Of a stretch of 64,000 nt of DNA, positions 17,366 to 26,328 are shown one piece after another (the stretch's first letter is position 1; each line of letters opens with the position of its first letter). The notes under the pieces were generated by a model. That model did not search any database and was not told the origin of the DNA. It saw nothing but the letters and a program-made list of their open reading frames with translations. The DNA is taken from assembly GCA_046296655.1 (NCBI GenBank), contig JBKBLE010000007.1:1-64000 (forward strand), given 5' to 3'. The DNA is from Cloacibacterium sp046296655 (GTDB lineage: Bacteria; Bacteroidota; Bacteroidia; Flavobacteriales; Weeksellaceae). The position numbers and the translations under genes were made by a program.

Positions 17366-18355
17366 CTATATTAATTGAATTTTCTCTTCGTTTTCTACTA
17401 TTTCGCCAACTAAATAAGCGTCTTCGATTAAAGAAAGTGCTTTTTCGGCAAGGCTTTCATCTACTACTATAACCATTCCTACTCCCATGTTAAAAGTACC
17501 AAACATCTCCATTCTTTCGATGTTTCCACGTTTTTCTAATTCTAACATTACATTTGGAATTTGGATTTTAGAAGTGTCAATTTTCGCACATAATCCATTC
17601 GGAATAATTCTTGGAACGTTTTCTATTAAACCGCCACCTGTAATATGAGCAATTCCTGAAATTTCTACATTTTCTTTCAGTTTAAAAACGTCTTTGTAAT
17701 AGAGTTTGGTAGGAACTAAAAGTGTCTCGTAAAGAGGTTTTCCTTCGAATTCTTCTTCAAAATTTGGGAAAATTTTTCTTACCAATGAAAAACCATTGCT
17801 GTGAAAACCAGAACTTGGTAAAGCGATGATTTTATCACCCGTTTTTATTTTAGAACCGTCAATAATTTGGTCTTTTTCTACAATTCCTACGCAGAAACCA
17901 GCCACATCGTAATCTCCTGGTTGATACATTCCTGGCATTTCTGCGGTTTCACCACCAATTAATGCGCACTCATTGTCTTTGCAAGCATTTACCATTCCTA
18001 GAACAATTTCTGCTGCTACATCTGCATCTAGTTTTCCGCAAGCTAAATAATCTAAGAAAAATAAAGGTTTTGCACCATGACACAGAATATCATTGGCACA
18101 CATCGCGAAACAATCTACACCGATAGAATCATATTTTTTGGTATCTAATGCAATTTTTAATTTGGTTCCTACTCCATCAGTTCCAGAAACCAAAACAGGA
18201 TTTTTATAGCCACCAATTTCATAGAAAGCTCCAAAACTTCCTAGATTGTTCAGTACATTTTTATTGTGCGTTTCGGCAACAGCAGATTTTATTTTGTCTA
18301 CGGTTTTGTAGCCTTCTTCTTTGTCTACGCCAGCTGATTTATACGTATTATTCAT
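17366..18355 (-). CDS. purM: Phosphoribosylformylglycinamidine cyclo-ligase (AIR synthetase)
   Basis: Fifth step of purine synthesis, ATP-dependent ring closure of FGAM to AIR. The 329 residues are slightly short but complete, from YKSAGVDKEEGYK through VSGTDGVGTKLKIA, IGVDCFAMCANDILCHGA, LIGGETAEMPG and HITGGGLIENVPR. First gene of the purM-purN-purH-purD operon. Its leader of about 100 bases carries a -7 box (18455-18462) and a strong nested hairpin (18382-18418), so attenuation or RNA-based control of purine synthesis is possible. Confidence 0.96.
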   Translation of the reverse strand: MNNTYKSAGVDKEEGYKTVDKIKSAVAETHNKNVLNNLGSFGAFYEIGGYKNPVLVSGTDGVGTKLKIALDTKKYDSIGVDCFAMCANDILCHGAKPLFFLDYLACGKLDADVAAEIVLGMVNACKDNECALIGGETAEMPGMYQPGDYDVAGFCVGIVEKDQIIDGSKIKTGDKIIALPSSGFHSNGFSLVRKIFPNFEEEFEGKPLYETLLVPTKLYYKDVFKLKENVEISGIAHITGGGLIENVPRIIPNGLCAKIDTSKIQIPNVMLELEKRGNIERMEMFGTFNMGVGMVIVVDESLAEKALSLIEDAYLVGEIVENEEKIQLI

Positions 18356-18381
18356 TTTTCTTTTTGTTTTTTTTTCTGAAT

Positions 18382-18418
18382 GACTTGCAGGACTTTCACC
18401 TGCAAGATTCAGGTTTTT
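18382..18418 (-). promoter_or_regulatory. Nested hairpin in the purM leader
   Basis: Inner stem CTTGCAGG / CCTGCAAG with 7-base loop and an outer stem CTGAAT / ATTCAG are both perfect. The structure ends about 26 bases before the purM ATG and is followed on minus by an A-rich, not T-rich, stretch, so it is not a terminator by itself. A leader regulatory element or a dispersed palindrome are alternatives. Confidence 0.5.
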
Positions 18419-18454
18419 ACTAGATTTATTTCAAACTGCAAACGCATTGAAAAT

Positions 18455-18462
18455 CAAAAATA
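18455..18462 (-). promoter_or_regulatory. -7 promoter box (TATTTTTG) of the purM operon
   Basis: Exact TAnnTTTG match on minus, with a TTG about 20 bases upstream inside the terminator hairpin of the preceding candidate RNA. Gives a purM leader of about 95 bases. Confidence 0.5.
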
Positions 18463-18469
18463 AACGATA

Positions 18470-18598
18470 CAAAAAAAGCCGACAATCGTTCTGATTATCG
18501 GCCTCAATTATTTTGCTGCATATTTTAGCTTCCCAATTTCTTGGAATGTACAAGAGCTAAAATGTTGCGATTTAATTTTCAATTTGTTTGGAATTTGA
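18470..18598 (-). ncRNA. Candidate small RNA with own promoter and terminator
   Basis: In the 326-base gap between purM and the pirin gene there is no ORF, but the minus strand carries a perfect -7 box (18604-18611), about 95 bases of transcript containing a stem ATTTTAGCT / AGCTAAAAT (about 18524-18563), and then a GC-rich terminator. The predicted RNA is about 125 nucleotides. Alternatives are an untranslated tail of the pirin gene plus terminator. I do not recognise the family; a 6S-like RNA or a Flavobacteriia-specific RNA is possible. Confidence 0.5.
18479..18502 (-). terminator. Rho-independent terminator of the candidate RNA (or of the pirin gene)
   Basis: Stem GCCGACAATC / GATTATCGGC (one mismatch, 5-base loop) followed on minus by seven T. 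Confidence 0.8.
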
Positions 18599-18603
18599 TT
18601 TCG

Positions 18604-18611
18604 CAAAATTA
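18604..18611 (-). promoter_or_regulatory. -7 promoter box (TAATTTTG) ahead of the candidate small RNA
   Basis: Exact TAnnTTTG match on minus in a gene-free interval, with TTG about 20 bases upstream; the only transcript it can serve is the non-coding interval 18598-18470 and possibly purM by read-through. Confidence 0.55.
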
Positions 18612-18681
18612 TATTTTTTATTGACAAAAAGCAACAGAAAAATTTCATTTTGTCTATTCTTTTTCAATTTTAACATCTTTT

Positions 18682-19404
18682 TTAGATTTTTGGCAATTCC
18701 ATTGGAACTTCAATCAATAAAATTTCAGAATCCTTATCTATCTCTAAATCAAAATGTTCCGTTTCTGTAATTCCTAAAGCATCTCTTTGTTCAAGAATAG
18801 TTTCGGCTATTTTCACACTTCCTGAAATAACGAAAACGTAAACTCCATTTCCTTCTTTTTTGACTTGATAAGTTCTAGAAGATTTTTCGGTGAAATTTCC
18901 TAAGTGAAGCCAAGCGTCTTGACGAATCCAGCTTCCTTCATCATTAGGATTAGGAGAAATAATCTGCTGAAATTCATTATCAATGGCATTGTCAGAAATT
19001 TTTAATTGGTCATATCTGGGTTCTACTCCCAATTTATTAGGAATCACCCAAATTTGCAATAAAGTTACTGGTTGTTCTTTACTTCCGTTGAACTCACTAT
19101 GTTGAATTCCTGTTCCTGCACTCATCACTTGAATTTGGCCTTTTTTAATTGCTCCAAAATTCCCCATAGAATCGCGGTGATGCAACTCTCCACTTAATGG
19201 AATGGTCACGATTTCCATATTTGCGTGTGGATGCATCCCAAAACCCATTCCTTTTTCTACAAAATCGTCATTGAGAACTCTTAAATTCCCGAAATGCACT
19301 TTGTCTGGATTGTAATAATTGGCAAAAGAAAAACTGTGATTGGCAACTAACCAACCGAGATTTTGAAATCCTCTTTCGCTTGCTTTATGTAATATTGTTT
19401 TCAC
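18682..19404 (-). CDS. Pirin family (bicupin) protein, YhaK-like
   Basis: Cytoplasmic double cupin, about 241 residues. The N terminus KTILHKASERG...LVANHSFSFANYYNPDKVHFGNLRVLNDD and the cupin metal motif HPHANMEIVTIPLSGELHHRDSMG are typical of pirins, which often act as quercetin dioxygenases or redox sensors. The longest ORF starts at ATG 19458, but a -7 box (19441-19448) lies within it, so that codon would not be transcribed. The GTG at 19404, which gives the family's standard N terminus, is the likely start. Function in this locus is unknown; it lies downstream of, but is terminated separately from, the maltose transporter. Confidence 0.88.
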   Translation of the reverse strand: MKTILHKASERGFQNLGWLVANHSFSFANYYNPDKVHFGNLRVLNDDFVEKGMGFGMHPHANMEIVTIPLSGELHHRDSMGNFGAIKKGQIQVMSAGTGIQHSEFNGSKEQPVTLLQIWVIPNKLGVEPRYDQLKISDNAIDNEFQQIISPNPNDEGSWIRQDAWLHLGNFTEKSSRTYQVKKEGNGVYVFVISGSVKIAETILEQRDALGITETEHFDLEIDKDSEILLIEVPMELPKI

Positions 19405-19440
19405 ACTTAAATACTTTAATATTTTATCAATTTTATACTG

Positions 19441-19448
19441 CAAAGTTA
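19441..19448 (-). promoter_or_regulatory. -7 promoter box (TAACTTTG) of the pirin gene
   Basis: Exact TAnnTTTG match; decides for the GTG start at 19404 over ATG 19458. Confidence 0.55.
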
Positions 19449-19490
19449 GCCTAATCAAGAGCAGAAGTCATTGATGTAAGATAATAAAAA

Positions 19491-19513
19491 AATCCACCAA
19501 AATTTGGTGGATT
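19491..19513 (-). terminator. Terminator after the maltose MFS transporter
   Basis: Perfect 11-bp stem AATCCACCAAA / TTTGGTGGATT with a 1-base centre, followed on minus by seven T. It ends the starch operon. Confidence 0.85.
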
Positions 19514-19536
19514 ATGAAGTGAATATTTTGAGAAGA

Positions 19537-20859
19537 TTATTCTTTAATGACTAAAAGTGCTACAATCCCAGCAACTGCCATAGAAACTCCTGCTAAAGCA
19601 ACCATATTAATAGCTGTTCCGCCTAAAGCAGAAAGTAAAACTCCACCTAATAAACCAGCAGCAATCTGTGGAATAGTAATGGTTGCATTAAAAATTCCCA
19701 TGTAAACTCCTGTTTGTTTTGCAGGAAGTTTAGAAGACAAAATCGCATAAGGCAATGCTAAAATAGCTGCCCAAGCTATACCTACTCCAATCATTGGTAA
19801 GAATAATAGGTTCTTATCTTTGATAAACAACATGGATAATAAACCAAGTCCACCTAAAATTAAAGAAACAACATAAACATTTCTTCTTCCGTATTTATTT
19901 GCTAATGGAGTAATCACTAAAGAAAATAAAGCGGCAAAAACACTATAAGCAGCAAAGATTACACCGGTCCAGTTTCCTGCTTCGTTAAAAGCATTAGAGG
20001 TAGCATCTGTAGTTCCCCAAATATTTTGAGCAATTCCTTGAGTAGTGTAAACCCACATTAAAAACAATGCAAACCAAGAAAAAAACTGTGTAACAGCCAA
20101 TTGTTTCATGGCGTTTGGTACATTTTTAATCAAAGTAAAGAAACTTACTTTTTCTGGATTTTCGTTTTCTTTTTCTTCTAAATTATTGTATTTCGCGTAT
20201 TCTTCTGGCGGATATTCTTTCGTTCTAAAAGAAGTCCATAAAACCGAAGCCAATAAAACTGCTCCACCAATATAGAAAGACCAAATTACAGTAGGTGCAA
20301 CTTTTTGACCAGCTTCTGGTTCGTTTGCAATTCCCCACCATGTTAATAAAAATGGTAAAAGTGAACCGAAAACCGCTCCTACATTAATTAAAAAACTTTG
20401 GATAGAATATCCTTTATTTCTTTGAGATTCGTCTACCATATCACTTACCAAAGCACGGAATGGCTGCATGGTAACGTTAAAAGAAACATCCATGAAAAGT
20501 AGCATCATCGCTCCGAAGAAAACGGCAGGAAATAATTGTGCGAAATGTTCAGAATTTGGCATAAAAAACATTGCCAACGCAGAAACAATTGCTCCACCTA
20601 AAATAAATGGAATTCTACGACCTAATCTCGTCCAAGTTTTATCACTAGAAAGACCTACAATAGGTTGTACAAAAAGTCCTGCAAGAGGAGCTGCCAACCA
20701 AAAATAGCTTAAATGATGTACATCTGCACCGATTGCCGAAAGAATTCTACTGGTATTGGCGTTCTGAAGAGAATAACCAATTTGTACTCCCAAAAAACCA
20801 AAACTTATGTTCCAGATTTGCCAGAAAGACAAGAGTGGTTTTTTCTGTGTATTACTCAT
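19537..20859 (-). CDS. MFS maltose/oligosaccharide:H+ symporter (MalT/SLC45-like)
   Basis: Inner-membrane transporter of 440 residues with about 12 hydrophobic segments. The N terminus FWQIWNISFGFLGVQIGYSLQNANTSRI, the motif GLSSDKTWTRLGRRIPFI in the first cytoplasmic loop, and ANKYGRRNVY in the second half are typical of the MFS sugar carriers found in flavobacterial starch loci. It would import maltose or maltodextrins released in the periplasm by GH13 and GH97. It lies 31 bases after the amylase gene on the same strand and ends the operon. Confidence 0.88.
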   Translation of the reverse strand: MSNTQKKPLLSFWQIWNISFGFLGVQIGYSLQNANTSRILSAIGADVHHLSYFWLAAPLAGLFVQPIVGLSSDKTWTRLGRRIPFILGGAIVSALAMFFMPNSEHFAQLFPAVFFGAMMLLFMDVSFNVTMQPFRALVSDMVDESQRNKGYSIQSFLINVGAVFGSLLPFLLTWWGIANEPEAGQKVAPTVIWSFYIGGAVLLASVLWTSFRTKEYPPEEYAKYNNLEEKENENPEKVSFFTLIKNVPNAMKQLAVTQFFSWFALFLMWVYTTQGIAQNIWGTTDATSNAFNEAGNWTGVIFAAYSVFAALFSLVITPLANKYGRRNVYVVSLILGGLGLLSMLFIKDKNLLFLPMIGVGIAWAAILALPYAILSSKLPAKQTGVYMGIFNATITIPQIAAGLLGGVLLSALGGTAINMVALAGVSMAVAGIVALLVIKE

Positions 20860-20890
20860 ATACTATAGTTTTTATTTGTTTTTAACGAAA

Positions 20891-22732
20891 TTACTTATTT
20901 ATTTCTAAAATCAATGAAGATTTTGCAGGAATAGTTAACAAATTTTTAATTTGAACCGTAGCATCTTTCATTACGTCTTTTGCTGTAAAACTAGAAGGAA
21001 CCATTTCTTGGAATCTATTCATTTCGATAGTTTGCTCTTTATCACTGCTGTTGATGACTACCATTACCTTTTCCTCATCATTATAACGGAAATAAACGTA
21101 AACATTTTTCTCTGGCAAAAAGTTTTTGGTTTTTCCATTGTGGATAACGTCTTTAGACTTTCTCCAGTTTAATAATTTTTGGGTATAATCAAAAAACTCA
21201 TTTTGCTCTGGTGTTCTAGAAACAAAAGCATTTTGAGCATCACCTTTCCAACCTCCTGGGAAATCTCTTCTGATGTCTGCGTCTCCTTTGTTTTTATCAC
21301 CACGCATTCCTATTTCTGAACCATAATATAACTGTGGAATTCCTCTGATGGTAGAAACAATCGTTAATGCCAATTTATAATAAGCAGGATTTCCGTTGAA
21401 TATTTCATTGATTCTAGGAGTATCATGATTTTCGAAGAAAACCATCATGTTTTTAGGATTTGGGAATAAGAAATCACTGGCAAAAGAATTGTAAAGTCTA
21501 ATCATTCCTTTGTCCCAATTTTCTTCTTCTTGTAAAGCTTTTGGAAGATTTTCATACAACATAAAATCCATTACCGATGGCAAATTAGAATTATAATTTT
21601 CTATTTCGCCTACTTTAGAATCTTTTTGCCAAAAAGCAATTTGAGCTGGGTCATACATCCAAGTTTCGCCTACAATATTGAAGTTAGGATATTCTTCTGT
21701 AATCGCTTTACACCATTTTGCCATTCCATCTTTATCGTTATATGGATAAGTGTCTACTCTATAACCGTCCAATTGCGCATATTCTATCCACCAAATTGCA
21801 TTTTGAATTAAATATTTTAAAACCAATGGATTGCTTTGGTTAAGATCAGGCATTGTGGTATCAAACCAACCATCTAAAGCTACTTTTTTATCGACATCAG
21901 CAGCATAAGGATTCATTTGAGAATTGGTTCTGTAGTTAGAACGTTTGAAACCATTCTTTCCATCTTCAAACCAGTGAATCCAATCTTTAGTAGGCAAATC
22001 CTGAATCAACCAATGCGAAACTCCCCAGTGATTGGTTACGTAATCTTTCACCAATTTCATGCCTCTTTTTTTGAGTTCAGTAGAAAGTTCACGGTATTCT
22101 TCATTGGTTCCGTATCTCGCATCTATTTTGTACAAATCAGTCTGTGCATAACCATGATACGTATACGCTTTTTCATTATCTTCACAAACTGGAGTGAGCC
22201 AAAGTGTAGTCACTCCAAGATTTTTAAGATAGTCTAAATTATTAATTATTCCTCTTAAATCACCACCATGTCTTCCTCCTTCACTTTTTCTATTTGCTTT
22301 TTCGATGAGAGCTTTGTTTGAATCATTTTTTTCATCGCCATTGGCAAAACGATCTGGCATAATCAGGTAGAAAACATCTTTAGAAGTATAGGATTCACGC
22401 AAAGATGAATTAGGCGTTCTTTCCTTCAATTCATACTGATATGTACTGATGGTTTTCTTGCCATTTTTAAGGAAAATTTTAAATTTAGGAGTATTAATTT
22501 CATTAGTATTAATGGTGATAAACACATAATTAGGATTTTCTACCTTCGTTAAATCCTTAATCTGAATTCCATCTGAAAGTTCTATGTTTTGTTGGGCAAT
22601 ATTTTTGCCATATAACAAAATCTGAAGCTCAGGATTCTTCATTCCTTTCCACCAAAAAGCAGGTTCTACTCTTTGGAATTGAGCAAAGGAAAATGTTGTG
22701 ATGAACAGAAATAAAAATGTTAGTTTTTTCAT
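20891..22732 (-). CDS. Alpha-amylase family GH13 (SusA/neopullulanase-like), periplasmic
   Basis: Exported enzyme of about 613 residues. A signal peptide (MKKLTFLFLFITTFSFAQ) is followed by an N-terminal beta-sandwich of the cyclomaltodextrinase type (residues about 20-110) and the GH13 barrel. The catalytic nucleophile is in LDGYRVDTYPYND, the acid/base in IVGETWMYD and the stabilising Asp in FFENHDTPR. A C-terminal beta domain follows. It would cut maltodextrins brought in by the Sus porin into small sugars for the adjacent MFS carrier. ATG 22732 is chosen over 22759 because it begins the signal peptide. Confidence 0.93.
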   Translation of the reverse strand: MKKLTFLFLFITTFSFAQFQRVEPAFWWKGMKNPELQILLYGKNIAQQNIELSDGIQIKDLTKVENPNYVFITINTNEINTPKFKIFLKNGKKTISTYQYELKERTPNSSLRESYTSKDVFYLIMPDRFANGDEKNDSNKALIEKANRKSEGGRHGGDLRGIINNLDYLKNLGVTTLWLTPVCEDNEKAYTYHGYAQTDLYKIDARYGTNEEYRELSTELKKRGMKLVKDYVTNHWGVSHWLIQDLPTKDWIHWFEDGKNGFKRSNYRTNSQMNPYAADVDKKVALDGWFDTTMPDLNQSNPLVLKYLIQNAIWWIEYAQLDGYRVDTYPYNDKDGMAKWCKAITEEYPNFNIVGETWMYDPAQIAFWQKDSKVGEIENYNSNLPSVMDFMLYENLPKALQEEENWDKGMIRLYNSFASDFLFPNPKNMMVFFENHDTPRINEIFNGNPAYYKLALTIVSTIRGIPQLYYGSEIGMRGDKNKGDADIRRDFPGGWKGDAQNAFVSRTPEQNEFFDYTQKLLNWRKSKDVIHNGKTKNFLPEKNVYVYFRYNDEEKVMVVINSSDKEQTIEMNRFQEMVPSSFTAKDVMKDATVQIKNLLTIPAKSSLILEINK

Positions 22733-22778
22733 TTTTGATAAGTTTTGGGCTAAAGCCAATTATATTTTTTTTATTATT

Positions 22779-22798
22779 AGACGGGCTAAAGCTCGTCT
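22779..22798 (-). terminator. Hairpin between GH97 and GH13 genes
   Basis: AGACG-g-GCT / AGC-t-CGTCT forms a 9-bp stem with one G-T wobble, followed on minus by a T-rich run. The core GGGCTAAAGC also occurs at 22747-22756, so it may be part of a small repeat. Partial termination within the operon is possible. Confidence 0.5.
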
Positions 22799-22807
22799 CT
22801 ATTGATT

Positions 22808-24969
22808 CTATTTAATTGGCTTTAATGAAATGGCATAACCACCACTTCTTGCAAGGTGAACCTTAATTTTAGAACCATTGGTTACTACTTTTTTGTAAAT
22901 ATGATAAGCCTGCGGATTTTTTTCGTAATCAGCATCTTTACCATCTTCGTAAATAGTGGCTTCGTATTTTTTTCCTTTTTCTAAGAAAGATAAATCTACA
23001 GTGAAATCTCTAGCATTTTCGTCTGTAACACCTCCTACAAACCAATTTTCTGAACCTTTGGCTTTTCTTGCGGTGTGAATATAATCCCCTGGTTCGGCTG
23101 ATAAAATTTTGGTATCATCCCAATCTACCGCTACATCTTTAATGAACTGGAAAGCATCTAAATGTCTTTCGTAGTTTTCTGGTAAATCACAAGCCATCTG
23201 AAGCGGAGAATACATCACCACATATAATCCTAACTGCTTAGCTAAAGTAGTATTGGCAAAGCTTTTATTGTTAGCATCATAATAATTGTATTGTGTTTGG
23301 AAAATTCCTGGAGTGTAATCCATTGGTCCTCCCATAAATCTAGTAAATGGCAAAATGGTAGTGTGGTCTGGATTGTTTCCTCCCATCGCTTCGAATTCTG
23401 TTCCACGAGCAGCTTCTGCAGCAATCCAGTTCGGATAAGTTCTGCTTAATCCACTAGGACGAACACTTTCGTGAGAATTAACCATGATTTTATATTCTGC
23501 AGCTTTGTCTACTACTCTTTGATAATGGTTAATCATCCACTGAGAATAATGATGTTCTCCTCTAGGAATAATATTTCCTACGTAACCTGTTTTCACCACA
23601 TCATAACCATGTTCTTTCATCAATTTAAAAGCTGGGTCAAGCCATCTTTCGTAATTGGTAGCTGAAGCAGAAGTTTCATGGTGCATAATGAGTTTCACAT
23701 TTTTAGAATGTGCATATTCATTCAGCATTTTAATATCAAAATCTGGATATGGTGTAATAAAATCAAAAACAAATTCTTTAGATTTTCCGAACCAATCTTC
23801 CCAACCTTCGTTCCAACCTTCTACCAAAACAGCATCAAAGCCATGTTTAGAAGCAAAATCAATATATTTTTTAACATTGTCATTATTCGCAGCGTGTGTT
23901 CCGTTTGGTTTGGTTTTAGAATAATCTGTAACGCCAAGATGTACATTATCGATATTGGTATAATTCCAAGTTCCACGATTTAGAACGAACATTTGCCACC
24001 AAACTCCAATATATTTTACTGGATGAATCCAAGAAGTATCCGTGTATTTCGTTGGTTCATTCAAGTTAAAAATCATTTTAGAATCTAGCACTTCTTCTGC
24101 TTTTTCTGAAACGATTATAGTTCTCCATGGTGTTACTGTGGAGTTTGCATATAACCTTTTGCACCTTGAGCATCTGGAGTAAGATGGGTTTTGAAATCAA
24201 AATTTTCTGAATCTACTTCAAGATGAGAGGCTGGATAATTGATTACAGCAGCTTCTGCAAGGTTTATATACAGTGGTTTTTCTTTGCCAGAAACCTCTTT
24301 TTTTAACATAAGAGGCGTTTGAACTGCATTTTTAACCAAAGTTTGAGAAGCGTTACTATCAAAACTGCTTTCCCATTTTGTAGAAATCTGAGAAACCAAA
24401 CTGGTTGTAGGTTTATATTCCTGGGTATCATAATCTGCAGGAATCCACCAAGATTTTAAATCATAAGGGAAATTAAATTCGGTATCTTCTTCTTTTATAA
24501 CGAAATAATTAAGATTTTTCTGTTGAGGAAACTCATATCTGAAACCTAATCCATCATTAAAAAGTCTGAACTTAACGATGATTTTTCGGTCTTCATTGGG
24601 TTGATTAAGCGTAACCGAAAGTTCGTTGTAATGATTGGTGTAATATTTTTTATCTCCAAGAACGGGTGCCAAATTTTCGTTTTTAGAATCTCTGTTTTCT
24701 GCAATTTTTTCAAAATCAGAATTGAGATTTTTACCATCTGGAAGTTTATTGACATTGTCAAAAGCGATGGTATTATCTTTTAGCAATCGAAGACCTAGTT
24801 TAGAATCTTCTATGACTGTTTTTCCTTTATAATTCAGATGATAATAAGGGACTCCATTTTTCAGTTGGAAATTCATTTCGAAATTTCCGTCTGGAGATTT
24901 TAGAGACTGTGCTAAAAATAAAGCAGGGGAAAGCATTAAGAAAAGCACGCTGTTTTTCACAATTTCCAT
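22808..24969 (-). pseudogene. GH97 alpha-glucosidase (SusB-like), split by an 11-bp insertion
   Basis: The reading frame is in two parts: 24969-24133 (278 residues, signal peptide plus GH97 N-terminal beta-sandwich) and, in another frame, from about 24127 to 22808 (catalytic barrel and C-terminal domain). The barrel part shows HHETSAS, the VNSHESVRPSGLSRTYPN block and ARGTEFEA, which carry the calcium-binding and catalytic glutamates of SusB-type enzymes. Joined, the protein would be about 717 residues, normal for GH97. The break is an 11-base insertion at 24128-24138, exactly in the centre of the palindrome CTCCA|TGGAG; removing it restores the frame and gives the expected TPWRTIIV. Real mutation and assembly error cannot be told apart here. 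Confidence 0.9.
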
Positions 24970-25181
24970 AAAACAAGTTGTTTGATTTACAGTAATTTAG
25001 GTATTTCTTATTCTAATTAAATAGAAAGACTAAAATAAACAAAGTATTGAACTATTCCAATAAAATTAACATAAAAAAATATGTTTTATTTCATAAAGAA
25101 AATTGACTTTTTTTTTCAAAAAATATTTTAAAAAATTTGAAATTATATTATTTTATAGATTTTTTAACTGTTAAAAGTGTA

Positions 25182-26180
25182 TTACAAAGAATTTCTAAAG
25201 ATAATATCCGAAGGATTTTCTATTTTCTGATTAGTAGAATGAAGCAACATTTCGGCTAAAGTCTTCCCCATCAATGAAAAATCAGTAGAAATAGTTGTTA
25301 TTCCGTTTTCTACCACCGTTTTCAGAGGAGTTTCATTGTAAGAAATTATTCCAAAGTCTCTTTTAATCTTCAGTTTTTGTTTTTTAGATTGTAAGATTAC
25401 GTTTACCAAGTGTCTATCATCTAGAATTATGTAAACATCTCCTGTTTTAATTTCTTCGTCTTTAAAATCACTGATGATACTATGATTAAACTTGTATTTT
25501 TCACAAAAATGCAGAAAACCTTCCACCATTCCTATCGGTTCTTTTTTCCCGGGAAAAATCAAAACCAAACGTTGATACTCTTCTAGATTGGCTTTTGCTT
25601 TTTTCAATCCTTCAAACATATCTTTAGCAAAATTTTGATATATGGAAGCATATTCCTTGAGTTCAGGATTGGTTTGGTCTAGAATGTAAACATCATTTTT
25701 GGGTAATAGCTTTATTATGGGCGTAGTTCCATTGATATTACTAGGCATGATGATATATTTAGTGTAACTTCCCACATTATCTTCGATTAATTTTTTAAAA
25801 ACTTCTAGATTAAAATAATGAAAAAACACATCTACTTTTGCCCGATTATTTACCGCTTCTAAAAAAGAAAGGTATAAATTTTCCTTAAAAGCATTCAGTT
25901 CATCAAAAAGTAAGAAAATTCTTTCCTCGAAATCCCAATCTATACTTTTTACAAAATTTCCTTTGCCCAAAACAGAATAAACCAAACCTTTCTTTTTCAA
26001 TTCTTCATAAGCATAGAGAACGGTATCTCTAGAAATTTTAAATTCTAGACAAATCTTATTAATAGATGGAAGCTTATCATTTTTTTTCAAAAGCTGATTG
26101 GCAATGGCTTTTTCTACAGAATTAATGATTTGCTGATACTTAGGAAAATTGTTGTCTTCGGAAATCTTGATGAATTTCAT
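25182..26180 (-). CDS. GntR-family transcriptional regulator with sugar-binding-like C domain
   Basis: DNA-binding repressor or activator of 332 residues. Residues 10-75 form a GntR winged helix (LPSINKICLEFKISRDTVLYAYEELKKKGLVYSVLGKGNFV). The remaining part resembles a LacI-type periplasmic-binding fold (segments FHYFNLEVFKKLIEDN, YIIMPSNING, VYIILDDRHLVN, GIISYNETPL). This architecture is typical of carbohydrate-responsive regulators such as AraR. It is divergent from the galactan/galactose cluster, with paired palindromes in between, so it most probably controls that cluster and itself. The effector is inferred to be a galactose-related sugar. Confidence 0.85.
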   Translation of the reverse strand: MKFIKISEDNNFPKYQQIINSVEKAIANQLLKKNDKLPSINKICLEFKISRDTVLYAYEELKKKGLVYSVLGKGNFVKSIDWDFEERIFLLFDELNAFKENLYLSFLEAVNNRAKVDVFFHYFNLEVFKKLIEDNVGSYTKYIIMPSNINGTTPIIKLLPKNDVYILDQTNPELKEYASIYQNFAKDMFEGLKKAKANLEEYQRLVLIFPGKKEPIGMVEGFLHFCEKYKFNHSIISDFKDEEIKTGDVYIILDDRHLVNVILQSKKQKLKIKRDFGIISYNETPLKTVVENGITTISTDFSLMGKTLAEMLLHSTNQKIENPSDIIFRNSL

Positions 26181-26206
26181 AATAATATATACTGATTAAT
26201 AACTGG

Positions 26207-26256
26207 TGGTAAAGTTACAAAAACTGGTAGGTACTAGTATGGTAAAATTACAAAAA
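26207..26256. promoter_or_regulatory. Operator region for the GntR-type regulator
   Basis: Two direct 17-base repeats (26207-26223 and 26240-26256, one mismatch) each contain the palindrome GTAA-N2-TTAC, offset by 33 bp, about three helical turns. Between them lies a third palindrome ACTGGTA-GG-TACTAGT (26223-26238, one mismatch). The block is immediately upstream of the -7 box at 26261-26268, so a bound regulator would cover the -33 region. Confidence 0.65.
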
Positions 26257-26260
26257 GATT

Positions 26261-26268
26261 TAAATTTG
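26261..26268 (+). promoter_or_regulatory. -7 promoter box (TAAATTTG) of the galactan/galactose operon
   Basis: Exact TAnnTTTG match 60 bases upstream of the galM ATG, directly behind the operator repeats. Confidence 0.55.
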
Positions 26269-26328
26269 AGAAACAGATTAATCATAAAAAACGCAAAAAA
26301 TAATTAACAACTTACAACTCATCTACAA

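Noticed and set aside
18382..18418. tRNA or group II intron fragment in the purM leader
   Set aside because: The hairpin is strong, but there is no cloverleaf, no domain V, and no maturase nearby.
23471..23983. Open frames on plus opposite GH97
   Set aside because: Overlapping antisense frames without family resemblance; the minus strand encodes conserved GH97 blocks throughout.
24128..24138. Programmed frameshifting in the GH97 gene
   Set aside because: There is no slippery heptamer, and the disruption is an 11-base insertion that includes a stop; a ribosomal slip would not restore the expected TPWRT sequence.
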